Shown here: piece by piece, positions 51,861 through 61,327 of the stretch
How the letters are laid out: each line of letters begins with the position of its first letter
How positions within the stretch are numbered: the first letter of the stretch is position 1
Assembly: GCA_018806915.1 (NCBI GenBank)
Contig: JAGKQI010000014.1
Location: forward strand, 1 to 64,000
DNA: 64,000 nt
DNA from: Phytophthora colocasiae
Lineage: Eukaryota > Oomycota > Peronosporomycetes > Peronosporales > Peronosporaceae
Direction: 5' to 3'
Position numbers and translations under genes: made by a program
The notes under the pieces: generated by a model
Told to the model about the DNA's origin: nothing
Database searches by the model: none
What the model saw: only the letters and a program-made list of their open reading frames with translations

Positions 51861-51972
51861 CAATGCGGAGAATTAACGCATTCAATGAGAATTGAACCCG
51901 CGACAACCCTGCTCCCAAATGGGCCCTCAATAAGTCCAGGTAGCTTAACCACCTGAGCTGTCAGCATTGTTG
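51861..51972 (-). repeat. tRNA-derived SINE-like repeat, copy 2
   Basis: On the minus strand: A-box-like GCTCAGGTGGTTAAGCT, then the core shared with copy 1 (TTATTGAGGGCCC, GGGAGCAGGGTTGTCGCGGG), B-box-like GGTTCAATTC and the tail GTTAATTCTCCGCA. Here both pol III boxes are visible. Located between the pogo-C transposase and its right end. Confidence 0.6.
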
Positions 51973-52444
51973 CAAAAGGTAACTTCAACACTGAATGATA
52001 TATGATGCATATTGAATACAGTGCGCTATTTTCAAAAGACAGCACTGTATTAAAATAGAGTGCGGAACTTTATTCGGTATTATACGTTAATTGCATAGGT
52101 CGCACGTCGTAAATTCTAGAAGGTCCTCTTGACCAGATTGCCACAATCGCATCCTAGCCGTACCGTAAAAGTATCCCCCCGAACACCCTCCGACTCATTC
52201 AAGATGCCTGGTAGCCGTCCTCGAGAGCTCCCTTCCCGCCTTCCTCGCGACCCTGCTGTCGCCCTTGTAGAAAACTCGATAACCTACCAGAAGTGTGTTG
52301 CGTTCGGTAGACAAACTTGTCGGCACCGTCTGTGCACAGTAGTGCCTCAAATGATGCACCGAGGAGCAATAAACAAATGCATCATTTCGTCCCGGTGATG
52401 CATTTTTTCAGGGCGCTTGATGCAAATTCAAGCGCCCTCGACGG

Positions 52445-52859
52445 TACAAATAACTCACGCCATCAGTGTGTGCGAATCTCGTCATGGACTGTCTCCTTTT
52501 CTTTTGTCTTGTTGGCGGTCGCAGACCACTCCAGCCCAAAACGCCGATAAGTTTAAACGAGTTCTCAAGCGTGCGATCAATGAACAGTGACGATGGATAC
52601 TCATGAACAGTGTTCATGACGATGCAACTAAAGTTATTGTACTCACTTTTCTGTTGCTCCTCTGATTCTCACTCTTTCGATAATTGATTGATGTGAAAGT
52701 CAGTGATAATACTTTCTGGCATCAAATTATCTTTCTGTCATCTAGCTCTTGTTTTGACTTCATAGCTCATCAAGACAACGCGGGCTTTACTATGTTCGTT
52801 TGTCAAGTTTCTTAATACGTAGGTTATTTGCTGTGCATTAAAAACTGAACTGTCGACCA
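52445..52859. other. Intergenic, nothing recognised
   Basis: The first bases (AACTCACGCCATCA) match the sequence upstream of member N, so this is the old upstream region of member O displaced by the foldback element. No gene seen in the remainder. Confidence 0.4.
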
Positions 52860-54124
52860 GACGACCGCGTAATTTCCCGTGGAAGTTCGTATCTGAAGGG
52901 GGGGGGGGGTATTATACAGGGTGCACCAGGAGGAGACAGGGTGGTGCACTTTACGCCCGTCAACGGATCAATTTGAGCCTGGTACGGTTCTTGCAGTATG
53001 CAACCGTCGAAACACACTACAAGTAATGACTAGTACCGGGTTTGAACCAGAGTGCCGGCTGAAACTGGAGTTCCATCACTTCTTGGGGGGGGCAACAGTG
53101 TTAGATCTCGAGAAGCTCCTCATTGACTACGCATATGCTGTCATTTAGCCGTCTCTCGAGCTCGTTCTCTCTGTAAAATGCGATTTAATTACTTATTAAC
53201 TGCATGTTCCATCAATATGTTATGCTATCGCGATTCAATAAACCGTCGCAAGACAGCCCGTTGCTGAACGAATACTTTCTCCCTCCCCCGTGGTCAGCGA
53301 GATCCATTCTCGAAATGAAAACGCACAGGCATTTTCTGGGTCTTGGACGTCACAGCAGTGCTCGTAATCTGGCTTAACGCTGTACTCTTGAACCATCTTC
53401 CACAGTGAACTGGACGTTTCCGAGTGGGAGAACGGTTGCACTATCTTCATCAATTCCTGGTAGAATTCCACTTCTCTATCACTACCCTGTCGCTGCTAAG
53501 ATTTCACTTGTGTTTCAGTCTCAAGTAGATCTAATCCACAGCCTTTAAAACACTTGATCAATTCGTAGGAAGTTCTCGTCACATTCTTGAATCAAATACT
53601 TGAAAAGCTCACGTTCTGTCGCCTGTCGCTGGTTTTTCAGTGCTGTTGGCTTCCACGCTCAATTGAGTTCTGTTTCAGCAGAACCATCTTCATATGCTCA
53701 ATATACACTGCTTGAGCTGCAGTGAGTTGTCTCCGCTCCGCTTCAGCATACAACCGCTCTTCCATCTTCAGAGTAGCGAAGGATTTCCATACGAAGAAGG
53801 CTGGCGTTCTTAACGCCTCGAGTCTGGTCTTCTCCAGCTCCTGTGCTCGCTGAATCGTGACAAGTTGCTTGGCTTCCTCTTGAACTCGTAGCGCGTCCCT
53901 CCCGCATTTTTGAGCTCGTCGTTACACTCGGCTTCTTTGGCCCGGCGAAGTCTGCTCTTTCGCCTTGGTCGTGATCTTCGCCGCTGGCGGTTAACGACTG
54001 GAACGTTTCAATGCCGAGTTCAGCTAGCAGCTCTTCCGTTTTCAGCAAACAGGACACCCTCGCTCAAGGCGTGTGGAGTTGTATGGTCGTCGATACGCTA
54101 GAACACCATGTTTGACTCTGCCAT
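52860..54124 (-). pseudogene. bZIP/START-like family member P, decayed, with its 3' end inverted
   Basis: A broken copy of member R. From the ATG at 54124 (MAESNMVF, then a stop at codon 9) pieces of the body are readable in shifting frames: TEELLAELGIETFQS, VKNASLL, then QELMKIVQPFSHSETSSSLW and CCDVQDPENACAFSFRE. The minus-strand match ends at 53234 (RRFIE). The next part, expected to read DDRV...WKF.SEGEG...HQEETGWCTLRPS, is instead on the plus strand at 52860-53165, ending KLLIDYAYAVI. Flipping 52860-53233 restores colinearity with R. A run of 12 G (52898-52909) replaces the EGEG codons. Confidence 0.85.
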
Positions 54125-54309
54125 TGTTCTTCAGTGATCAAAGTTCACACGTTTTCGTTGTGACAAATTTGTCAGAACGATGGCAAAGCAGATCTCCATG
54201 TCCTAATCCCAGCAGACAAATGTTATCAGCGATTGCGTGAGTATGTGGTGGCAGTGGCGTAATTCGACCTGTTACATGTTTATTGTCTTAATAACTGTCT
54301 CGCTCACGT

Positions 54310-55514
54310 CTACAAATGCTCAAAGACGTCGTCGATGAGGACATTATGAAGTAAGATGAATACGTCCTCTCTTGTCTTGTCTTGTACCTGATGAAGTGCT
54401 TGTTCATATCGCTCTCGATTGCATGGCATCGCGTTGGTAAAGTGCATCGGGGTTCGACGAATGCACAGCTCAATTCCGGTTCCATGTTCCGACTCTTGTA
54501 GAAAGAGTCACCCGCTCTCGTCGAACTGAAACCCATTGTGCACTCTCTCTCCTCCAGACACGAGTTTCCAAGCAATGACACGCCCCTCGGCATATCGTCG
54601 TGAAACCAGTCAATTCCGCAGGGATATCTCCCACCCGTTGTCTAACTTGATAACGCTCCGATAACTGCGAGCATGAGTGTTGTCTGGATCTGGAACGTCT
54701 CCACACCTCTTGAAATCTGGGAAATTAGAGCGATGGTCAATGCCATACTGCCACAGGAAGTGACTGGTTCGGGACAATAAAAACGGCATCGTTTCCTTAA
54801 CGTAAAGCTGGCTGTACTCCAGCGTGCCGTCAGGTTTCGAGCTTCGAATTGCGGTGTAGAACGGTAGGCTTGCAACAGTTCGTCGACGTGGTTACAGTTG
54901 GTATCCAGGCCTTGAATAAAAGCACCAAACAGATCAGTCTCTGACACTCCACAGTGTTGTTTCCTGTGGTCGCTAACTGCTTGATCTTGACCACGTGACG
55001 CAGTTGGATTGTTCTCCGGCATCCGCGCGATATTGACAAGCGTGCGGATATATGCCGCTTGGGTGTGGGTGGAGATGGTCAACACTTGATTCTCCTCTTC
55101 AGCCAAGAAACGTTCATGACGCTGCTGAGCCGCGATAGATTTTCAGAACCAAAACGTCGACGTCTGAGCGGCGTTGAACTGGGCCTTCTCGTTTTCCTTA
55201 GCTCGTCGTAAAAGAACGAGTTCCTTTTCTATATCAATCACTTGGCGTCGTAGTTCGTGGCGTTCTCGTGTCTGCATACGGCGATAAAGTCGCCGTCTGT
55301 TCGCCTCAGCCATTCGATGGGACTTGGCGGTGTTGTTATCGGAAGCAAGCGCTTCCTCATCCTGATCATCCGAAGTGTTGGTCGAGGAGAGTACGCCGGG
55401 TTCTTCTATCAGCAGAGTTTCTACATCTTCGAGGGGCATCGTTGCATTGAGTTTGTCTAAGCAAAGAAGATTTTCGGACAGTTGAAGTGTTCCTCCGAGT
55501 GTATGTGCCATCAT
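54310..55514 (-). pseudogene. bZIP/START-like family member Q, nonsense and frameshifts
   Basis: The ATG at 55514 gives MMAHTLGGTLQLSENLLCLD and the basic region AEANRRRLYRRMQTRERHEL. The conserved FWFW becomes FWF-stop: TGG to TGA near 55143. Beyond it the frame is open with AEEENQVLTISTHTQAAYIR and FIQGLDTNCNHVDELLQAY. Shifts occur near 54840, 54640 and 54490. Late pieces are NGFQFDES-like, LCIRRTPMHFTNAMPCNRER and VLIDDVFEHL-stop at 54310. Subfamily of N and O. Confidence 0.8.
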
Positions 55515-55861
55515 GGTGTGTCGATTTGTCTTGTGGTGTTTGGCGTGCTTTTGCGTTGTGGTTTGCTGGCTCTACGTCATGATAAGCGTAAGACCTTGTA
55601 ACTCATGCCACGTGCAAACAGTGATGACGTGAAGTGGCTGAACGTAAACAACATGGCCACGCGGTTTACTCTCGTCACTTGTGTGTCATTCCATGTCTGC
55701 TAAACCAACAAAAGCGCGTGAAATTTAAGCGCTAAAAACGTTAGTTGATACCCCCAAAAAGAACAATTTTCTGTAGTATGATCCTTTGCCCCACAGGTAA
55801 CCTTTGTCAAATTGCTTGATAAACATTCAATACTCACAGATCCTTTTCACAAATATCCCAT
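55515..55861. other. Intergenic between members Q and R, nothing recognised
   Basis: Includes the upstream region of Q. No coding or repeat signal that I can support. Confidence 0.4.
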
Positions 55862-57141
55862 TTAAACCCCTCTGAAGCAGAAAGCGATATCCGGAGATGG
55901 CCGAACATCAGCAAATGCGTCGTCGATGAGGAGCTTCCCGAGTTCTAACACAATTGATCCCCAGGCTTTGTCACCAATATCCTCCAAGAATCGATGGAAC
56001 TCCAATTTCAGCCGGCATTCTGGTTCAAACCCGGTATTCGTCGTTGCTTGTAGTGTGTTTCGACGGTTGCATGCTGCAAGAACCGTACCAGGCTCAAATT
56101 GATCCGTTGACGGGCGTAAAGTGCACCATCCCGTCTCCTCTTGATGCATCCGTAGAAAATCCCCTCGCCTTCAGATAGGAACTTCCACGTAAAAACAACG
56201 CGGTCATCTTCAATAAACCGTCGCAAGACAGCGCGTTGCCGAACGAATACTTCCTCCCCCGTGGTCAGCGAGATCCTTTCTCGAAATGAAAACGCACAGG
56301 TATTTTCTAGGTCTTGGACGTCACAGCAGTGCTCGTAATCTGTCTTAACGCCGTAATACTCTTGAACCATCTTCCACAGTGAACTGGACGTTTCCGAGTG
56401 GGAGAACGGTTGCACTATCTTCATCAATTCCTGGTAGAATTCCACTTCTCTATCACTACCCTGTCGCTGCTGAGATTTCACTTGCGCTTCAGTCTCAAGT
56501 AGATCTAATCCACAGCCTTTAAACACTTGATCAATTCGTAGGAAGTTCTCGTCACATTCTTGAATCAAATACTTGAAAAGCTCACGTTCTGTCGCCTGTC
56601 GCTGGTTTTTCAGTGCTGTTGGCTGGCTTCCACGCTCAATTGAGTTCTGTTTCAGCAGAACCGTCTTCATATGATCAATATACACTGCTTGAGCTCTTAC
56701 AGCTGCAGTGGGTCGTCTCTGCTCCGCTTCAGCATACAACCGCTCTTCCATCTTCAGAGTAGCGAAGGATTTCCATACGAAGAAGGCTGGCGTTCTTAAC
56801 GCCTCGAGTCTGGTCTTCTCCAGCTCCTGTGCTCGCTGTACCAAGCTAAGTTGCGCGGTCAATTCTTCTACTTGGCGTCCTAATTCGCCCCTCATGTATT
56901 TCTGGATACGACGATACTCTCGACATTTTCTGGCTTCTTTTGCTCGACGATGTCTGCTCTTCGTGCTAAGGACGTGTTCGTTGCTGCTGGTGGGTGAAGA
57001 CCGGGAGGTTCCCGTTTCGAATTCAGCTAGTAGCTCTTTCGTTTGAGATAACAAAGTACTCCCGTTGTCGTCACTTACTGATAACTTCGCATTAGTAGAG
57101 ACGTTGGGCGTTGACGAGAAGACCGTGTCGGACTCTACCAT
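55862..57141 (-). pseudogene. bZIP/START-like family member R, one frameshift
   Basis: The ATG at 57141 gives MVESDTVFSSTPNVSTNAKL, then the basic region RRAKEARKCREYRRIQKYMR and helix RQVEELTAQLSLVQRAQELE. Next FFVWKSFATLKMEERLYAEA, RIDQVFKGCGLDLLE, YQELMKIVQPFSHSETSSSL, DLENTCAFSFRERI, and VLRRFIEDDRVVFTWKFLSE. A one-base shift directly after EGIFYG (near 56150) moves the rest, HQEETGWCTLRPSTDQFEPG, into the next frame, ending with KLLIDDAFADVRPSP and a stop at 55862. The DETGW motif is EETGW here. Only one break in 1.28 kb, so it may be a functional gene with one base wrong. Confidence 0.83.
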
Positions 57142-57344
57142 TGTTTAGCCACTTCGTGTAGTTTTCTGTTGTGACAATTTGTCAGAACGAGGGCACAACA
57201 GATCTCCGTCCTAATCCCAGCAGGATTACAACCAATGATGCCAGCAATTGCGTGACTGTGAGGTGGCAGAGGTGTTATTATCAGTGGTGGATAAACCTAA
57301 TTTTGTTTTTTTTTTCGGATTAGGTTCTAGGTTCTTCAGCAGGT

Positions 57345-57880
57345 TTAAACTATAAAACCTAATCCGAATTCCACGACTGATGGGAACAGGTCACACAGTT
57401 TACATGGTGCCGTTGTAGTCATTATTCTTCCTGGCGCGTCTGAAGCGATTCGCTGAAGGGCCCAGTGGGTGAATATTGGCACATTGAGCAGGTGTAGACT
57501 GTGAACAACGTACCTCAGCAATTCACAAGCCAGAAGTCTCGTCGTCCATATTAACCCATGGATTTTCTCCGTTGTAGTTTGTGGTTTGTCTTGGATATAA
57601 ATCATTTTCTCCAACGTGGAAGATCCCAAGGAATTTCTTCGGACTTGTTTGAAAAAATCCAAAAGTGAAGAAGTTCCGTTCTGATGCCGCGCTTGACGCT
57701 ACCAAACCAAAAAACGGTAAGAGCTACGGATTTTAACGTAGGCCAGTGATGACCGTGTCACTGCCCTCCTCTTGATGTGGTGGTAGAGTGAGAGTGGTAG
57801 TGTTGTCCACCGCGATGCCTTGTTGCATTTCACTGCCGATTGATACTTGTTGGTGATCTTGATCGATGTCCATCGTTTTG
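57345..57880 (-). pseudogene. hAT transposase C-terminal (dimerisation) remnant
   Basis: The minus-strand frame contains LVASSAASERNFFTFGFF, the signature of the hAT C-terminal dimerisation domain, followed by a degraded KLRN/EK-like stretch (EKMIYIQDKPQTTTEKIH in a shifted frame). Upstream frames show SIGSEMQQGIAVDNTTTLTL before stops. No catalytic region. Unrelated to the hAT gene at the left edge as far as I can tell. Confidence 0.65.
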
Positions 57881-57968
57881 GAGATTGCAGGGCGATTATC
57901 AGTGGGGGATGCACTGGCGGTTGTGAAACTGCAAATGCAAGGACTGAAAATACACTGGTACTCTACGA

Positions 57969-58017
57969 GTGTCCCAGTACGGTGTATAATAACTTATTAT
58001 ACACCGTACTGGGACAC
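57969..58017. repeat. 49-nt near-perfect palindrome
   Basis: Two 24-base arms, GTGTCCCAGTACGGTGTATA... and its exact inverse, separated by one C. Arms rich in TA with CAGTACGGTG look like a Tc1/mariner-type terminal repeat; two ends back to back would be the minimal remnant of an internally deleted element. Confidence 0.85.
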
Positions 58018-58154
58018 CTGATTATTCTACAAGGTTTCCTAGCAAGGCCGTTTCAGCCGAAGTCATCACATTGTCCAGCGTTTTCTTGCTAATTCGCCGC
58101 ATAACCTCGTGAAAATCGTTCACCTCTGATTTATCAAGCGTTGCTTCCGTCGAA

Positions 58155-59956
58155 GGTGTAGGAGTTCGGCAGATACACAAATCATTCCGAAGAAGAGCGC
58201 AAGGAACTCGTCGCTGCTTTCAATCAGCAGACTGAGTACGTTAAGGTACTTCGACAGGTTGCTGAAGACGTTCCGTGCTTCCCTGATATTCCGACGCTGC
58301 GGCCCATGACAAGTTCCCTCTATTCGACCTACTTACAGCAGCTACAAGACTGCTATGCTCGCGTTGGTCGAGTGATGGACTTCTACAATATGGAGACTCT
58401 ACCAGAAACGACACGTAACTCAGTCCAGCGGCGTCAGGAAGACGGAGAAGTGGACTTCTTCAACCACTTATTCAAGATGGCGCTGCCCTACACTTTTTAA
58501 TTCCTTCAACCCCATATGTTGGAGCCACTCAACATAATGGGTGTATAGCTCTTGAAAACCTAACCACAGCATCTATACGCATGTTGGAGGCTCCAACATA
58601 TTCAAATTTAGACTATATTTTTGTATTGGAAGCAGCTCAATACTAAAAACAAGTGGAAAAAAAGTGAGAGAGAAGTGGCGATGCACAGGGGTAGGTCGAA
58701 TCGAAAGGAGAAAACCGACACAAATGGATAAAGACAGAACATTATCTGATCTGTAACGAAATACGGTGCTGTTTCCTTGCTATGTGCATCATTACTTTGC
58801 AAAGCCCTTTCTAATTCGTTAACAAAGAACATAAATTCCTGTCAATACATTTCCCATTAGATTGTACCCCCTCTAAGCGCATCACTGGCCTTGATTGTTC
58901 TCACAAGCAGGGCCCATTCTGTACATATCTTGATTTAGATTGATGGGAATAACACTACTAGTGCTGCTACTTTTGAGGAAATTATTTCAAGTGCATTATA
59001 TTTTACTGTAATTCTAGTGACCTTTGCATGACTGTCATATACGTCGTCTTCAGTTTGATCGTGCCAGTAAATCCAAGCATGTCTAGCTACAGCCATATTT
59101 TTATAATAATACGTAAATACAAAGGTACATGCGTGAGGTGAGTAAGCAAGTGATGCGTTCCTTATACACTCTCTTTGTACGACTGAGGCATGCATTTTAT
59201 GAACTTGTGTTCGTGCAAAAACTTGATTTTTAATAAAAAGTGCATTTCTGAAGGTTGGATCCTCCATCATACTGGATCGTACTTGGCGATTTTGCCTACA
59301 TATAGCGCAATATGTTAGAGGTCGCCCGTCTTTACACGAGAACAGAAACTGTAGTTTCCCAACCCCTCCCGCTAACAAAATCGTACTTAGAGTAGACATA
59401 TACAAACATCAAGACTAATTATGTTGGTGGCTCCAACATAATGATCAAAATATACCCCTCGATTTTTTGACGGGGGTTGAAGGGTTAACCAAACGTGCGA
59501 TGCCTTGGGAAAAGCAATTCACGAGCTGGGTGACCCTCCGTTTAGAGACTACGAGACGGCACCGGACATCGACGTTTTCATTAAATCTCGCGTTCTTCGG
59601 TCGTTGGATGGCGGACAATTGTTGCAGAGATACATTTCTCGTTTCTACCGGGAGGAAGAGCGGCTAATTATCGTCTGGAAAATATCGTCCGAGGGTGAAG
59701 GAGCATTCAGTGGGCTACACGCAGAGGAAACGGCGTGGGTGCAGTGTGTAAAAAGCGACCAACGGCAACGGGTGTGATGCTGGAGGTTTGTGCGCAGCAA
59801 GCGCCTATGCAGTTCAACTTTGGTCCTAACAAGGGGCCTGCGGTGACCAAGTTTCACACCTTGTTGCAAGAATCACTTGAGGCCGACAGGAATAAAATTG
59901 TGAGGGTCTTAGAGAGGGTGCTTCTTGACGGTATTCTAACTGGAATCGAGTGCTAG
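58155..59956 (+). pseudogene. bZIP/START-like family member S, 5'-truncated and split by a TTAA element
   Basis: Lacks the basic region. It begins with a helix NHSEEERKELVAAFNQQTEY, then VLRQVAEDVPCFPD and LQQLQDCYARVGRVMDFYNM, and breaks at ALPYTF where the insertion starts. After 59489 it continues with a DALGKAIHELGDPPFRDYET segment, IKSRVLRSLDGGQLLQRYIS, FYREEERLIIVWKISSEGEG and AFSGLHAEETAWV. A one-base shift near 59738 follows, then RPTATGVMLEVCAQQAPMQF and the tail RVLLDGILTGIEC. Close to member W. Confidence 0.8.
58501..59484. mobile_element. TTAA-flanked insertion with imperfect terminal repeats, possibly piggyBac-derived
   Basis: Ends TTCCTTCAACCCC and, inverted from the right, CCCTTCAACCCC, next to TTAA at 58497-58500 and 59485-59488. 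Subterminal ATGTTGGAGCCAC / GTGGCTCCAACAT form a further inverted pair. Contains a 156-residue minus-strand frame (59405-58935; CKDGRPLTYCAICRQNRQVR near its start) that I do not recognise. TTAA targeting suggests the piggyBac superfamily. Confidence 0.65.
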
Positions 59957-60170
59957 CAGAGAGGTTGAGTTCTCGTGTAAAAAGCTAATGTACCCTTCAA
60001 AATTAGGTGTACAGTATGACGTCGTTCCTGATAGGCAAACAGCCACCAAGAACGGAAAGACAAGGCCCGAGGGTGATCTGCGAAAAATCAACGGAGACGC
60101 GAAGAACCAAATTGCATTTTGGAAGAGGCCGTGTTAGTGGCCCTGTCATGAAAGCACCCAAGTTAGTTAC
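59957..60170. other. Intergenic, nothing recognised
   Basis: Short spacer between members S and T without coding or repeat signal. Confidence 0.35.
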
Positions 60171-61020
60171 AATATAGGCAAGAAGACTTCGATGTCGTCG
60201 CAGCGGAGCAAGCAATCCCGTATGAATATGATTCGCAAAAATTGAGTGAAGATGAGTACTGTACCTGGTTAGAACGCCAAGCGCTGGCCTCACTCATCAA
60301 AACGCAAAACACTAAGCAAGAATGGATGATCACCTGTCCTGTGGAAGCCCAGATCCTGACAACAAGCGAGGGAAACTGTTTCGGCCCGAGAAGTCCCGAG
60401 AGTATCGTCGTCAACAGAAAGAATCAGCGTAAAGAACTCCTCCGTCAAGAAGCTGCGTTGCTCCAGAAGTTAACCACTCTGCAACTCTTGAAGAAGGAGG
60501 AATTTGACAAAATCGACGCTACTCGGTCGCACAGTTATTTACTACTGAGAGATCTCGCGAGTCGCTTACTGGAGGAACGCAGAATCGCTGAAGCTCGACA
60601 GCAGCAGCTGATCGGTCTCATGAACAACCAGAATTTCTACATCAACACAATTCGGAACTCTGTGGGCAGGCGACTCAGTACTGCAATGGCTTTAGTCAGG
60701 AGTCCGTGCAGCCAACATATTGGTATCCCTACGGGGTCTAAAGCTTATGCTCTGTATCTTCAAGAGCTTGATGCGGGTTTCCAGATCACAAACGATGTTT
60801 TTCAAGCTTACGACGCGTTATTTTCCAGCGATACGAAATCTGTGAACAAGCAAGTGACCGATGGTGTAGTGGAGTACTTTTCCCCTCGATCGAAAGTTGT
60901 ACTGCCGATGTCTGCTCCTAAGAGGGGCTATTTTGTGGAGAGCTGGCTCAGAACACTACCGCAACAAGGAAGGCTTCGTAAGATATCAAGATGTACAGGA
61001 TCCCGACAACACCCTAGACA
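60171..61020 (+). pseudogene. bZIP/START-like family member T, frameshifted and 3'-truncated
   Basis: Pieces in order: LSEDEYCTWLERQALASLI; after a shift near 60355, DPDNKRGKLFRPEKSREYRR (basic region); after another near 60427, RKELLRQEAALLQKLTTLQL. Then LLEERRIAEARQQQLIGLMN, LYLQELDAGFQITNDVFQAY and DGVVEYFSPRSKVVLPMS. A last shift near 60930 leads to VRYQDVQDPDNTL, where homology stops at a junction with minus-strand fragment U. The START-like core is lost. Confidence 0.75.
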
Positions 61021-61308
61021 AGTTGGTTAGACAACTCTTCTTCTTGGCGTTGTAAATTGACATTCTCGCACTTTCGGTAGAGTCGATACTCACGACATTT
61101 GATAGCTTCGTTGGCTTGACGAATTCTTTTCTTCTTTTGTGGACCATGCTTCTTGCTTCCCGACGTTTGAAAATGAAATGGTTCATCGTCGAATTAGCTC
61201 TTCCGTTTCGGTGAACAGAATACTCTGGTTTAATCTGTCCAGTTCTGGTGGCCGGATGGTCATGGAGACGTCGGGTGTTAACGAGAATGCTGTGTCAGAC
61301 TCTACCAT
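61021..61308 (-). pseudogene. bZIP/START-like N-terminal fragment U, head-on with T
   Basis: The ATG at 61308 gives MVESDTAFSLTPDVSM, clearly related to the start of member R (MVESDTVFSSTPNVS). After a shift near 61190 the basic region QKKKRIRQANEAIKCREYRL and helix CENVNLQRQEEELSNQL follow. It ends abruptly at 61021, where plus-strand member T also ends, so both genes lost their 3' parts at one rearrangement point. Confidence 0.75.
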
Positions 61309-61327
61309 CATTTAGTCACTTGACGTA

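Larger units (their letters stand above)
50226..52087 (+). mobile_element. pogo-C: pogo-like element nested in the foldback element
   Basis: Left terminus ACGTATAATACCGA, right terminus TCGGTATTATACGT, flanked by TA at 50224-50225 and 52088-52089. Contains a nearly complete pogo-type transposase frame and, after it, a SINE-like repeat. Confidence 0.75.
50139..52444. mobile_element. Foldback-like element with about 70-bp terminal repeats that form hairpins
   Basis: Left CCGTCGAGGGCGATTGAATT... and right its inverse, one mismatch in about 70 bases, with TA outside (50137-50138, 52445-52446). Each arm contains two internal palindromes, for example GGGCG-TTGA...TCAAGCGCCC and AATGCATCA...TGATGCATT. 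The interior is occupied by the pogo-C element; without it, about 440 bases remain, including a short frame at 52129-52398 of unknown nature. Confidence 0.8.

Noticed and set aside
52129..52398. 89-residue frame at the right side of the foldback element as a gene
   Set aside because: It runs into the terminal repeat, has no recognisable motif and is composition-biased.
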